Positions 51,144 through 64,000 of a stretch of 64,000 bases of DNA are shown piece after piece. Both the position numbers and the translations under genes were made by a program. Positions within the stretch are counted from its first letter, which is position 1, and every line of letters starts with the position of its first letter. Location: assembly GCF_000346465.2 (NCBI RefSeq), contig NC_034009.1:41299158-41363157 (forward strand). The letters are read 5' to 3'. Under the pieces are notes generated by a model. The model was not told the DNA's origin and did not search any database. It was given only the letters and a program-made list of their open reading frames with translations. The stretch is from Prunus persica. Its lineage: Eukaryota > Streptophyta > Magnoliopsida > Rosales > Rosaceae.

Positions 51144-54100
51144 GAAACAAGAGAAGTTGGGGGAAGAAGTCCATCAGAGTGAAACCTAGAACAAAATTGT
51201 CTTCTCAAAAGGAAATGGTATTCCCATTCCCAATTACAAACTTTGATAAGGCAGAGAACAAATAGCCATGAAAATACATATTTTTTAGGCCAACGCTAGG
51301 AAACACAAAGCAGAACCGAACAGACATACCTTTGCCATTGAAATTGTAAAGTGAAAGATCTCTGGAGAAATATGGAAATCCCATCTTCGAGAAAGCCGAA
51401 GAACAGACTTTGCAGCAGCTAATCTAATACAAGCTTTATCATTTTCACTGCATTAGACAATAAAGTAAAACCAATTGAGTGGTATCCAAAGATACTTTTC
51501 ACAAGCAAGTCAAAAGTAAAACATAATTCAATGAAGATAAAGATTTTAAAAGCACTGCAAATTGTAGCCTCTTTACACGTGTGTATCCCTTGCCTCAATA
51601 CTGCCAGAGTCACAGTAAAAGCCCAAACAGCCAGTTGAGAATTTCCCCCGAGTGTGAATCAAAAAATTTCTTCAAAGTTTCTAAAGCATCCCTCTTCCCG
51701 AACTAACATAAGTATGGGAAAAGAAATTGTAACAATAAACGTAAATCACTCATGCTTCCAAAAACAAAATATCAGCTTTTTAGTTGTTTTATTCGAGCAC
51801 CACATTGATGCTGGACAAAAGCCAAGACATCTAGTATAAGATAGAAGACACAAAAAAAGCCTCATCACAAAAACAGACATACAAAATAATTAAATCATAA
51901 AGCTTTAGTCAACAATTTAGTCATTTTATTTTCATCTTCATTTTCACTTTCACTTGAGCCGACTGGAATGAAGAATTAGTCCCACATGAAATTTAAAATA
52001 TGAACTCTTCCAGTGTTAATTTTTCATTTGATGAAGGAGTCTGAAATCATACCATGAGGTGATACCCTCTGCAGTTTCACCCTTTTGCAGCATTGTTGAC
52101 AAAATGTCCCAGAGTACATTAATTTGCCGTTTGATCTGAGTTCCCCGATGTGGCAAGAAGCTCTTGACAAGTGCTTTCAGGCCATATATCTGTAAAATAA
52201 GTGATTAAGCCATAGAAATCATGGAGACATCTATAAGAAAGGAATGATTTGAACACAGTTAAACTCAAACATATATAATCACCAGCAGTGATTTTGGACC
52301 CTTAGTGGGTTGATCCTTGCTTTGACACAGAGTCAAGCACTTTCTTTCATATGGGCCCTAACAACTATTAATTTGTTCCTTAACCTAAATTAAGCATTCA
52401 GGCCACGAATCAGAACTCCTGCGAACTATACCAGTGCAAAAGCATTTAAAAGTTCAAACAAAAAACAAAACAAGCATCCATTGAGTCAACCAATTCATTT
52501 CAGTAACCAAAAGTTGTATGACATACTTGCTTCTGCTCCAAGTTATAGTAACATTTCTCACCAAAAATTTAAATTAATTAATTTTATAGGAAAAAAAAGG
52601 ACAGAAATTTTACACGTGCAAAGCAACTCAATGAACCACTAAATTGTCAACCTTATCTCATAAAATCCCACTCACAGCTCAACTCGACTCAAGTTTTTGC
52701 TTATACAAAAAGCCATGAGAAGAAAATACTTTATAGCCTTCATTACTACAAAAGTTGTTCTCTCACAGTTATTCTTTTATGCATTATAACACTCCCATTA
52801 ATTCAACCTTTTTTTAAATAACAGAGTACATTGGCAGGAATCAAGAAGGTACAATCAGGTAAAATTCCTGGGCACTAGACATCAAACCCAAACTTTAATG
52901 GTAGACACCATTAACAGCCGAACCAAAAACTAATACACTCAGTGAAACTATTTGTATTCAGAACCCACCTTTAATTTACAAGAATCACTACATCCGGACA
53001 CATCATTGAATGAGTCCACAAAATCTGAAGAGCCCACCTACACAAAAAGTTTACAAATTTTAGTAATAAAACCTACTACATTCTGGCATGCAACAAAGTT
53101 CAAATTGAGTGAGTTCATATCTATCTCACAGCAGATGTCAATTACTTGGAAAATTTTCTGGTATATACAAGGAGTGATCTCTCCATCTTGGCTTTCGAAT
53201 GTTGAAACAGAATACTGTGCAAGACACCCCAAGGACTGTAACACTGTTGGTATGTTCTGCCCACCAACTAAAGAATCCACCAGTTCCTAGACATGACAAA
53301 CATAAATTGATTCACTACGGGTTAATAGGAAACTTCCACGAGAAAGCTCAAGAATTATTTATGTATGCCTGCAAGTCATGACTTTCAAAGGGATCCAACT
53401 GGGGGAAACAGTACCACTAGGGCAAGCATAAATTCATACGGCATGGAACAGGAATTTTGGAGCATAGGGACCCAAACGAAGTTTAAGCCAAGCTAACGCT
53501 TGATTTAATTTCAATTCTAATTTTTTATATCTATATTAATGTTCTTTTTGTTGACATTTGATTCCTTGACCCATAATACATATGATCCTTAACCATTTAA
53601 GAAAAAAAAAATTAAGTAGCATGAAAAATAATCAACATAAGTACATCCATGTATACAGATCCACACATGGATATAACAAATGGTGGCCAATACAGCTAAG
53701 AACTTATTAGGAGGCAAATAAAAACCAAAATTGTATGTGATTATGAAAATATTAATTGACTGTATGTACAGCACATAGTTTATGTGAGGCTGAAAGATAT
53801 ATAACAATAAATAATGAAAATAGAAATTCTAAACTCCAAAACTCAAGCTAAGCGTACCTTGCATAGACTTGAGAAAATGAATTGCTTTGAAGTATCAACT
53901 AATGCAGCAACCGCTGAAACAGCATATTTTGACTGAACGCGGTTCCCCTCCAGACAAACCCTCTTCAGAAAGGGGTAGATTTCACTACAAAGAAGAAGAA
54001 GTTGAAGCCACTATGAGAGTACATTCGGAAAAACTAGGTTTAGGATTGCAAAATTCTTCATATTGAACAAAAGGGAGGAGCTTTAAAGATGAAGTCCCTA

Positions 54101-57100
54101 AAATACATCCATAAGAGAGAAAATATGACTTGGAAAGAAGTAAACTAGCAGTACTGTTAACCATCAACATCAGTTGTTTGATCATTAAGTATATGGACCA
54201 CAATCAAATAGTTTATCTTAATCTACTAATGTATCTATTCATAAAAGTTACTTGCTTCCAATTTTCAAGATAAACCTACTAACGATCGAGATGAAAAACA
54301 TCTATTTATATATTACAATTAACTATTGCAAAAGGAATATAACAGGGGTTGGAAGCTCAAATACCATAGCATGCATATGAAAGCTTGGCATATTTTAGCA
54401 ATTTAACCAGTTACTGCTGTCAAATGTGTAAGGAATAGTTAAGCACACCCAGCAGAACATTTACAAACTTTATTTTTGGATTCCACCATATGTTAGAGAA
54501 TACAAATCCTTCAACTGAACATGGCAAGTACTTAGCTCGTTTATATACTTAATCAATTGTGTCCACCATGCACAAGCTCTTTCTAATATTTATTTCACAA
54601 AAAACAATTCTGACAAAGAAGAAGCATACCAAATTAACATAAGAAAAACAGATAAATGGGAGACCCTACACAATGTCTCCATTGGAACATGAAACTCCAC
54701 CCTGCTCAAAATGTACAAGAATCAGGACTGCAGAAATTACCTGAGTTTGACAGATATGTGAGTGCCTGCTTTGGCTAACACTTCAATCAACTTCTCATTA
54801 ATTGGGTCGCTCTCCTCTAATAACATCCGAAATTGGCTTTCTGAACCTCTCAGCAAGACAGGGAAAAAGCTGGTAATTGCCTGAACCAGGTAAAAAATGA
54901 AAGCAACTTCCAATAAAAAAAAGTGATAATTACCAATTATGCTTCTTTGCAATAATGCAAGACAAATTCAAATGGCGAAGGGACAAAACTTCTCCCCCTA
55001 GATACTGAGATAGTAGTTGGTCATGCATCTAAATTTGAATTAATCCTTCCACACTCCTCTCTTTATTATAAAACATAGGAAGGAGGATAAAATCATTAGA
55101 AAGCTAAATTTTACTTATGTATACAAAAAATTTAAACGATATCCCATCCTCTTAAGGAAACTAACACATTCTCTCAAGCTTTTCCCATCAGGGCAATACA
55201 AGAAGCCAATTTAGGTCAATATAGTGACAGAGACCAACAGCCAACCATACAACCAAACCACAGCCTTAAGTGAACTGAAACTCATTCTAACACCTGGCAC
55301 TCTTAAATCATAAAATTCAGGCCTTGAGATTCGTCCAAGCCAGAATTAAATGCTAACTGTGCTTGCCAACATTGTTTCTTGGTAAACACAGTCAACAACA
55401 ACAACACCACCGATAATTTATGGCCATTGGTCAAGTTCAAACTATGATTGTGTTTTTGAGCTCAGCCAATTATAAGTGTCAAGAGAAGCACATAAACCCC
55501 TCCTGGTCATTTCCTTGAATGGTTGACTTTGTCTTTTTGAGCACACAAAGTCAATCTAACTTAAATGTTCACTTTCAAAAGTTATGCTCTTCTGCTGAGG
55601 AAAATTACTATTCATATTCACCTGGCAAACGATTTTCTTACCAGAAGAAGTCTGATGGAAGCAGCCTCCAAATGCTTGTTTACAGGACTCTTACTGGAAA
55701 CATCATATAGAATACATCGAACATGCTCTGAGCTGAATATATTATAAGAGCATTTTGAAGAGAGTGTTCGTAAGAACTCAAAATTTTGATGTTTCTCCCC
55801 AATCATATTTAGGAATGTGTCCTGAAATAAGACAACAAATAAATGGATAATACAATTTCTTAACGAAGAGAAAAACAAAAACAAAAAAGTAAAAATATTA
55901 TAATTTTGTTACTATCAGGTTTCTAAATCATAAAGAAGAAGAACACCAATGAAAAAGGAAGAACATTGTTTGACACCATCTCATTAGTAACCAAATTGAA
56001 ATCCAAGTTTGTCCCACCACAATATAAAACAATTCCCATCAAAATTTCAAGGAATCAAATTAAAGAAACAAAGCCAGTTTAAGCACACAAAAAGCTGATC
56101 TCCCTTGACCTAAGTTTTTTCAACCCAGAACTTCTCATGGGCTTAACCACCTAAGCCTTTTAACATCCATTCAAATGCTTCAGCTGAACCCTAGGGACAT
56201 GTGGGACCTCACTGCTGAAAGCTTAATTAATGGACCCAGGACTTTAAAAGAAGAGAGAGGAGGGACAGAGAGGGGCTGGGATGAGAGACCATATACTTGG
56301 TTTTAAAAATAAATTTAAAAAATTCTTTGAAATGGGGTGGCCTGTAGCCACCACCACTTGGGTCTGTAGCTGCCTCTTGCACAGACAATTATGAGTGGAA
56401 ATTCTCTTATCATGGATAAACAAGTGGTCTTCACATAATTTAGGGTATGACCAGAGAATTTGAGAATGTGTTTCTGGGTTTCCAGAAAAGCTTTGGATGA
56501 CTCCCCCATACTACCATAGTTGCATGATTAAACTAAACCCCATTAAGCCTTTATCTCAGAACATGATTTTTCTATGTAAATCAAGTTCTGCCTCTCACAA
56601 TATTGCTTCATCTGTTAAAGTTTCACATAAGCTAAAAATTGAACCATATTAGTGAAGCGCTGTGCAAAGAAACACACACACGCGCACTCACACACAAACA
56701 TACATGTGTGTTCCCATTATCATCTACTCAAACTTTTCCACAACTTTATTTTGGTAAAAGTTGACAAGTTTTTTGGTAAAAAAATTTAACACAAGGAACA
56801 GCTGAGAGTTGAATGACTATTATTCTCGTTCAATATAATACCACAATAATATCTAATGGCAACATCTGATAACCTCAATGCACACTGAAGATGATGCAGA
56901 AGTGGTTAAAAGAGGAACAAGGGCATCCAAGGGATAATTTAATTAAAATTAAGGGTAAATATACGCACTCTGCTGGTCCGGGCATCTGTAAATTGTAGTT
57001 CATCCAATAACAGCGCCAGCGAATTAAAAATGTTATTATCTTTCATTTGGTTCAATTTGTGAAAGCACTCTTCCGCTTTGGAAGGGTCTGCAAAGGAGAC

Positions 57101-60028
57101 TGCCATTTTCGAGAATGAAACTTTATATCTCTTCTGCATCTCTTCTGAATTATTACCCTGCAACATAAAGACAACTGTTTCAATTATTCAAAACAATTAA
57201 AAGATAGTGCACAATGCATTCACAAGCTATATATCAGCCCTACTGAGCAAGTGCGATTTTCAATTATTGTACCTTCTCTTTCTTTCGTATGGCTAAATAA
57301 GTTCGCATCTCACTTTGCAACCTATAAAACATTTGCACCTAGTAAAGAAACAGGATAATCGCCTCAACCTTAGCAAGAGCAAGTTAGTGATAATACCGTT
57401 GTTTCTGCGATAAAATTGAGTTCAAAGCCTTTATGTGAAGAGGGGTGAAAAGAGAAAACAAATGGATCCAGTGCCGTGTACGTTCCTCAACTGAAAGAAC
57501 AGCTGGAAATAAATCTTCTGCAAGAACAAGCTCCATATTCTGGGACCTGAGGTAAAACAATAATGATAATGAATGATAATAGTTAAATACAACATTGTAA
57601 AGCATTGATTTGGGTTTAAAAAAGCTATAACATGTGAACAAACTAACCTGAACTCCATACAATCTTTATCAAAGCAGAGCATCAAGACTTTACATGGAAT
57701 CTGTTCAAAGTGATCACTTATTGTCATGTAGCCTTCAGAACATTTGTTACAGTAATCTCGATATACTTCCATCATCTTCTGCAGCGCCTTCTTCCTAACA
57801 GGTATCTGCAAATAATGCAAGCAATTACAAATACAAGACAGTAACTGTAACTTAGCAAAATGAAACTATTTGTTGTTGAAATACCTTCTTGTCCCGAAGT
57901 CTTTCAGTGGTTTGAGATATTAGTTTTGGAGGAAAACATCTCATATTATACATGGCAAGATCGCAGGCAACAATCACTGCCTGTGTTCTCACTCTATCAT
58001 CAAAATCTAGTAGTCGACCTTCAAGAGAAGCTGCTTACATAACAAAGAGTATAAATAAGGTTCCAAGAACTCAGAACTCATACAGGAAAACATATATGTT
58101 CCACAACTTACAGAGAACTTCTTGTGATTCTACTCCAGAGGGATTGGTCATGTAGCAGACTTTAGCACATTGTAGGGCACTAACTCTAACTTCCACAGAT
58201 TTATCAGAGAATCTTTTCAAAAACTCTATGAAGAGGTCCTGATACCTTTGGGCAATATGGTGATCAGGAAGTGTAAAGAGTTTCCCAATTAAATTAACAG
58301 CTTTTAGTCGGACATCAACCTGATCAGTCTGCAGAAATAATCAGAGTCAAGTGGTATTTAAGGATCCCTCTCCAAGTGCAGTAAGCCAGGAGCACAAGAG
58401 AACTATTTGAAGAGAGAAAGGAAAAAAAAAAAAGCCTATGCCAAGAGATGATTTTTTTTTTTTTTAATTTAAATGAACTTAGCCGAGAAGACATACCAGT
58501 AATTCTTGAGTTAAATTTGGGATGACAGCAAGAAGCATCTGAGGAGCACACTTAAAAATCTTAAAAATGATTTCATGGTAAAATTCCTTGAGCTCACTTC
58601 CTACAGCATCTCTATCTAAAATACAAGATGTTAGAAACCCACAAACAAAGGACTCAAGTTTGTCTGCGCAAGTTTGAATCACAGAAACTGCAAGTTGAGA
58701 AGAAGCAGAGTCTGCATCCTGTAAAACATAACATAGGACTAATTTATCATACACAAGAATGTTTCTAGAATCAATTTGAAGCATACACTCTCTAACACTC
58801 ACCCTTCCCTCCTTCACAAGATTCTGGAGAACCACGTCCAAAAGTGGCTGAGAAGCTTCCTCGTTAAGTATATGAACCATTACAGACAAAACATCATTGA
58901 TCAAAGTCTGTTGATGATGTACCCTACAGGGAAAAATTAAAAGCCATTATGGTTGATGCCATCAAAGTTAAGCCCAAACTTACATAAATTAAAACATAAC
59001 AAATTGGGCTTAATAAATTTCATGGACACTCAAATTTCAGATACTTATAACTTGGTAAAACCTGTTCTAAGTTCTAACCATCTAAGTTGCACGGCAAGCA
59101 TGCAGTTATAAATTTCTTTTTATTCCATGGAAGTGGATATCTAGTCGTACAATGTAACATGATAAGCGTTGATTCCTTCACAATTATCAATTAAGAATAG
59201 CCCAAAACATCAAAATGCACTATAGGGTTAATTGGAAAATTAAAAGTGAAAAGTAAAGAAGTAGCAAGAAAAAGTCATATACTAGAAATGCAGATAAAGG
59301 ATTGTAACCTCGCAACAGAGAAGAAAATATTGAACATCTCGAGAACTAGATCACTGCAGTCAATATCCAACATGATCACACAACATTTACATCGTGCAAC
59401 AGTCTCTACTATCTTAGCCCTCCTTGAAAATAGTGGGCTCGCGGTATCAGCTAGCTCCGTGAACGTGCTGAGAATGAGTTTAAAAACGTCCTGAACGAAA
59501 TAAGTGTAAAACAACTTGCAATGGTGAGTACAAAGCAAAATCTGACATGGGCAGACAGCAGATATACGCAGAGAACTTTACCCTGAGATACTTGTCCACG
59601 AAAGGCGGTTCAGGTGCCATAACTCGAAACATTTCAGTGACGCAGATGGCCACCAGAAGCCTGACATCTTTATCTCTATGCTGAAGCAAGCCATGAACAA
59701 TAGCTTCGGTCAAGGGCTTCAACTTCTTAAGAGCTTCTGGTGAAGAAGCCTGTTCTAACTGTGACAAAGAACTGGCAGCTTGCTGTAAACCGAAGCATAC
59801 AAAACAAGCAAAACCAAATGATCAATCGCAATTGCTATGCCAACGAATAATAAACAATTCAAACACAAACCCACGCAAATAAACAGAGCTACATGATCAA
59901 TTTTCATTTCTATGTAAAGTAAAATGGCTTACTCGGAGCGATTTGACAATGAAATCCTTGTTTGGGCGAGCTTGACGGCGGAGATTGGTGCCGATTTCAG
60001 AAACGAGTTGCAGCGCGGACTGGTCCAT
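46957..60028 (-). CDS. PDS5: Sister chromatid cohesion protein PDS5 homologue (about 1360 aa)
   Basis: Cohesin-associated HEAT-repeat protein that controls cohesin loading, release and DNA repair in the nucleus. 29 exons join in frame: 60028-59933, 59782-59582, 59490-59309, 58923-58803, 58718-58497, 58328-58112, 58030-57885, 57805-57648, 57546-57397, 57321-57273, 57157-56969, 55821-55642, 54880-54741, 53984-53858, 53286-53146, 53037-52969, 52189-52053, 51447-51330, 50242-50108, 50027-49831, 49736-49589, 49495-49382, 49240-49154, 49045-48611, 48536-48469, 48384-48333, 48156-48067, 47650-47576, 46995-46957. HEAT repeats fill residues 1 to about 1100, with [20 protein letters not shown] near 75. 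A basic, probably disordered segment (1109-1253) is followed by a Tudor domain (about 1256-1320: [19 protein letters not shown]). The C-terminus is RRTRRQKK. The donor of exon 15 is the least sure. The scaffold gap lies in intron 18. Confidence 0.92.
50655..50710 (+). repeat. (TA)n(GA)n microsatellite in PDS5 intron 18
   Basis: A TA run is followed by a GA run, ending about 34 bp before the scaffold gap. Confidence 0.9.
50744..50843. other. Scaffold gap of 100 N in PDS5 intron 18
   Basis: Exactly 100 N. Flanked by microsatellites on both sides. Coding exons on either side join in phase, so no exon need be missing. Confidence 0.98.
51097..51140 (+). repeat. (TA)n microsatellite in PDS5 intron 18
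   Basis: A 44-nt pure TA run preceded by CT-rich sequence. Confidence 0.9.
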
Positions 60029-61150
60029 CGACTCAGTGAATCGGCGAAAAACCCTAATGATTCAGTGGAGGAGGTTGAGGGTTTTGGCGGTTATGCAATG
60101 CACGGGCATTTGCTCGAAGACGAAAACTGTGATCTCAAGTCTAGAGAGGGAGAGAGAGAGCTAACAAGAAGGTGAGACTTGAGAGAGTGGAGTGGGCATA
60201 AAGTGGGGAGGCTCCCGCCCTTGGTGCGCGTGAAACAAACGCGCCTAACCTGCAAGTGATACGGGAGTTCGGGGTATTTACCGCCCAAATGAAAATTGGT
60301 GGGCTTTGGGTTCTATGTCTACCCACCTCGTTCTATTTTAAACGGGCTATGGGGTTCTATATACACCCACCTAGTCTCTCAGCCTACTGCCTACCCTTGG
60401 ATAAAAGATAAATTTTCATCGAAATCTCTCAGCCTACCCCCAAATCCCTCGTCTTCCCCCCCGCCCCCACCCCAAACCCCCTTTCATACACCACCTGTTC
60501 TTCGATCGCGCCATCGGTCTTTTACTCTCTCTAGTCTTCACTCCACTTGTAGAAGCCTTTTCTTCTTCTCCAATCCACCCATTCGGCTGACACAGGGTCG
60601 TTACTTCTTCCATTTTTCTTTTCTTCTTCTTCTTCTTCTATTTATTCTCTTCCTCTGTTTTCTAATCTTCAGCTTTTCTTATTCTTCTCCCCAGCTCTCT
60701 CTCACTCTTGTCTCTCCACCAGAGCACCAGAGACTCAGCAACCCAGGTAATCTTTTGTTTTTGAATTTCTGGATTGTTTTTCCTCATAAACTGGAAGACG
60801 GGTATTGAAGAAATCACATTTGGGGTTTAAGTTTAATTTATGTTCTCAATTACAATTATCCACATGGGCTTGTATTGAGTATTTGTGATTGAGAAATAGT
60901 GTTACTCTAATAATTACATTTTTATCTCTAAATTCTGGTTCATATGTTTTTGTGTGTGGTTCATATGTTTTTGTGTTGTGCAGTTGAGCATGATTGCAGA
61001 TATTGGTATTTAATTTGCGTTCAAGTATATTTAGAGTTGTTATATATGTGCATGTTCTGATCATGTTGCTTGGTGTAAATTTTTGTGTCTCTCACTAACA
61101 ATCTCACGGATTAGGCAGTTACTTGCTGTAAAAATGGTTGCATAAGAAGA
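60029..61150. promoter_or_regulatory. Divergent promoter region between PDS5 and the transposase gene
   Basis: PDS5 transcribes left from 60028, the MULE gene right. The stretch 60420-60750 is a strong pyrimidine-rich 5' leader type sequence ending at AACCCAG|GTAATC, a likely 5' UTR intron donor. An acceptor GGATTAG|GCAG lies near 61115. The shared promoter would be within about 60100-60420. The long open frame here is a by-product of the CT-rich leader. Confidence 0.45.
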
Positions 61151-64000
61151 ATGGAGCATCAAGTCATCAGTCAGGGGTCTTCAGATGAGGTTTGATGTCT
61201 TTTTCTTTATATGATTGTAAAGAGATCAAATGAAATTTCTTGGTTATTTGTTCAATAGTCAACGACTAACCATTGTTTATGCTTATGCCTATTGTTTCAC
61301 TAGGAAGACACTTCTACTGGGGGCAGTGGTGCTGGTACAGAATGTGTGTTGGACTACACTAATGAATTCACAACTGATGAGGTTTGTGCAAATTTAAATG
61401 TTGGCTTGTGACTAAGTGACTTATGACTGTCCAAGTTGGACAAGAGATAATATTTATGTTTTTTGTGTGTAGATATTTAAGAGTAGAGATGCATTGGTTG
61501 AGTGGACTCGTGATCGAGGAAATAGCAACGGTTTGGTGATTATTATCAAGAACTCGGATGCAGGAGGAGCTGGTAATAAGAAACCCCGAATAAAATTCTG
61601 TTGTGAAAAGGGTGGTGTTTATAAAAGGAAGATTGATGAAAATGTCCATAAGAAAAGGCGTCTTAGGAGCAGTGGTACAAAAAAGTGTGGATGTCCATTT
61701 CTATTAAGGGGTGTGAGCTTGGGTGATAATGATGAGTGGAAATTGGAGGTGGTATGTGGAGTTCATAACCACGATGCTGCAAAGTCCAATGCAAGGAGAT
61801 TATCCGAAGAAGAGAAAGCATTGTTGGTAGATATGTCCAAGAGTTTGGCCAAACCCAAGGACATATTGCGCACAATTAAACAAAAAGATGGACTCAATGA
61901 AACAACAATGAAAACAATTTATAATGTCAGACAAAGGTTGAAGTTGAAAGAGAATGTTGTGAGATCGCAGATGCATGTTTTGCTAAGTAAGTTATCTGAC
62001 CACAATTATATTGAGTGGCATAGAAGCTCAGATGACAATAATATTGTGAAGGATCTGTTTTGGACCCACCCTGTTAGTGTAGACATCTTACGTGCATTCC
62101 CACATGTCCTGATCATGGATTGCACGTGCAAGACATATTCTTTTCCGCTTTTAGAGATTGTAGGGGTGACATGTACTAACATAACCTTCTCAGCTGCATT
62201 TGCTTACCTTGATGCTAAGAATGAAGACAATTACATGTGGGCTTTGAGTAGATTGAGGACTATGTTGGATGAACATTGTCTTCCTACAGTCATTGTCTGT
62301 GACAATGACTTGCCACTGATGACTGCCATCCATAGTATTTTTCCTAGTTCCCGACATTTTTTGTGTAGATTACATATTAGCAAAAATGTGTTGGCGAAAT
62401 GTAAAGGCATGTTTGAAGGTAAAGATCAGTTGGAGAAGTTCATAATGAGTTGGAATATGTTGGTGTTATCGGAGACAGAGCATGAGTATCTGAAACGTTT
62501 GGCTGAGCTTGATTATTATTTTGGTAGATATCCACATGCACTTGAATATGTGAAGAACACTTGGTTGAACGAGTATAAAGAGAGATTTGTGTCTGTATGG
62601 ACAGATACATGTATGCATTTTGGTCACACGACATCAAATAGGTAACTTTCTTGTTCACTTTTGTTTCTTGATGTAAGTCATTATGTACTACTAACTGTGT
62701 TGTATGAATAGGGTGGAAGGTGCAAGTGCAAAACTGAAACAACTACTTGGCAACAGCCGAGGTAGTTTTGAAACATCTTGGGAAAAGATTCACTCCTTGT
62801 TAGAGTTGCAACACTTAGACATCAAGGTATCACTTGAGAAGTGTTTGACCATCATCCAACACAATTTCATGCATGATGAATTGAAGGAGTTGCGAGGATT
62901 TGTATCTACCGTTGCTTTGAATATAATTGTTTGTGAGTCGAAGAAAGTCAATTCAGTGGGGTTAGATTCTTCGTCATGTGGTTGCACCATTCGACGCACA
63001 CATGGGTTGCCATGTGTGCATGAAATTGCAGAATACAGACAGACTAGTCGCCCTATTCCTCTTTACCGTGTTGATCCTCATTGGAGGAAATTGGATTTAC
63101 TGTACTCCCCGAAAAATAGTGACCACGCAACTGACATAATTACACAAATGTATACGATCTTACATCAGTGGATGGATAGCAATGGGGACACCAGAAGACA
63201 TATTAGTCTGAAGTTGGAGGAGATTATGAATATGGAGTCAATTCCCCTTACCAAGCCTAAAGAACAACCAAGTAGAATTGGCACTACTACTCGTTGCAAT
63301 CTTTCTGCCTTTGAGTTGGCCTTGTCATGTCGAGTCAGTCATTCACCAGTTGACACAGTTGCTACCACATCCCACTCGGAGAAACCAAAGAGGCGTCCTC
63401 CCAAGATGAAGGTATGTACTAACATTGTTGAACTTGTATGAGGTATGAGGTATTTTCCAGTACTTAAAACTACTATATGCATGAATATGGCTGTACAGGT
63501 ACATAGGATGTGTCCACTCACTTCATCTGAATTGAAAGAGCAGTTCCCTTCTGCTTTGAGACCATATATTTCATCCATAAGGGATTTTGCAGGTGACGGT
63601 AATTGTGGTTATCGAGTCATAGCCGGGTTGATGGGTTTTGGAGATGATTCTTGGAGCAAGGTACGCAGAGATTTGTTGAATGAGTTGTGCTCTCATGAAA
63701 CACAATATGAGAACCTTTTTGGGAGACGTGATCGGGTTGACGAGCTTATGCATACACTCTCATTCCTTGAGGAGTGCCCCCCGTATGATAGGTGGTTGAC
63801 CATGCCAGATATGGGGCACATTATCGCATCATGCTATAATGTGGTCCTGATATATTTATCCATGTCATTATCTGTCACATTTTTACCAACCAGGACGACG
63901 TCATTGCCCTTGTTAGAGCGCCGTCACATTGCCATCGGTTCAGTCAACGACAACCACTTTGTTCAGGTATCGAGTAGTATAATTACCGTATACAATTTGT
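61151..64000 (+). CDS. Mutator-type (FAR1/MULE) transposase with C-terminal OTU domain, 3' partial
   Basis: Well-supported exons: 61473-62641, 62712-63411, 63499-63966, joined in phase; the gene runs past the window edge. Order: FAR1-type zinc-binding domain (CCEKGGVYKRK, KKCGCPFLLRG, VVCGVHNHDAA), MULE DDE transposase with Asp codons at 62118 (IMDCTCKT) and 62301 (VIVCDND), then a SWIM zinc finger (SSCGCTIRRTHGLPCVHE). Exon 63499-63966 adds an OTU-type cysteine protease: catalytic Cys in GDGNCGYRV (codon 63604) and His in NDNHF (codon 63955). Two short upstream exons are likely (61151-61189 from MEHQVISQG, and about 61305-61381), but by my count their mutual join is one nucleotide out of frame, so the start is unproven. 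It may be an active or degenerate autonomous transposon, or a domesticated FAR1-related gene. Confidence 0.8.

Noticed and set aside
60296..60808. 170-codon ORF
   Set aside because: Ser/Pro/Phe-rich reading of a pyrimidine-rich 5' leader; no domain and crosses a probable intron donor.

Overview
The window is nuclear DNA of a flowering plant, most likely a eudicot of the Rosaceae and perhaps Prunus. The reasons are AT-rich DNA, GT-AG introns, plant-type gene families, Cassandra-type retroelements and many MITE, hAT-like and copia-like remnants. Two runs of exactly 100 N (10134-10233 and 50744-50843) are scaffold gaps. The family and genus are inferred from gene and repeat character, not proven.

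1-16.3 kb is a tandem array of four units. Each unit begins with the same short sequence (at 1, 4197, 8849 and 11397) and carries one short intronless gene for a glycine- and asparagine-rich hydrophilic protein of 80-95 residues that I do not recognise. All four genes share a core promoter in which an RY-type CATGCA element (on the minus strand) sits exactly 14 nt upstream of TATAAAA. Units 1 and 2 share a Cassandra-like TRIM at the same site. Unit 1 alone has a Harbinger-like MITE, and unit 2 alone has a 975-bp poly-A-ended retroposon with an 8-bp target duplication. In unit 4 about 4 kb of mobile DNA has separated the distal upstream region from the core promoter and gene.

16.8-30.4 kb holds two intact minus-strand housekeeping genes whose exons join in frame: a LACS9-type long-chain acyl-CoA synthetase (11 coding exons, 695 aa) and an SGTA-like TPR co-chaperone (10 exons, 441 aa). 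31.0-43.6 kb is repeat-rich. It holds a foldback region built of palindromes, a truncated copy of the 5' part of a dioxygenase gene, LRR and RBR-ligase gene fragments, and LTR-retrotransposon pieces, including a leader with eight hairpin repeats and an antisense coiled-coil ORF broken by a TAG codon.

43.6-46.0 kb is an intact three-exon 2-oxoglutarate/Fe(II) dioxygenase gene (354 aa) with a hAT-like element in intron 1. It converges on a large minus-strand PDS5 cohesin cofactor gene (46957-60028, 29 exons, about 1360 aa, C-terminal Tudor domain). Divergent from PDS5, and running off the right edge, is a Mutator-type (FAR1/MULE) transposase gene whose downstream exon encodes an OTU cysteine-protease domain.

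The LACS9, SGTA, dioxygenase and PDS5 genes are not functionally linked as far as the sequence shows. The most unusual parts are the tandem small-protein family, the palindromic foldback cluster and the transposase-OTU fusion.
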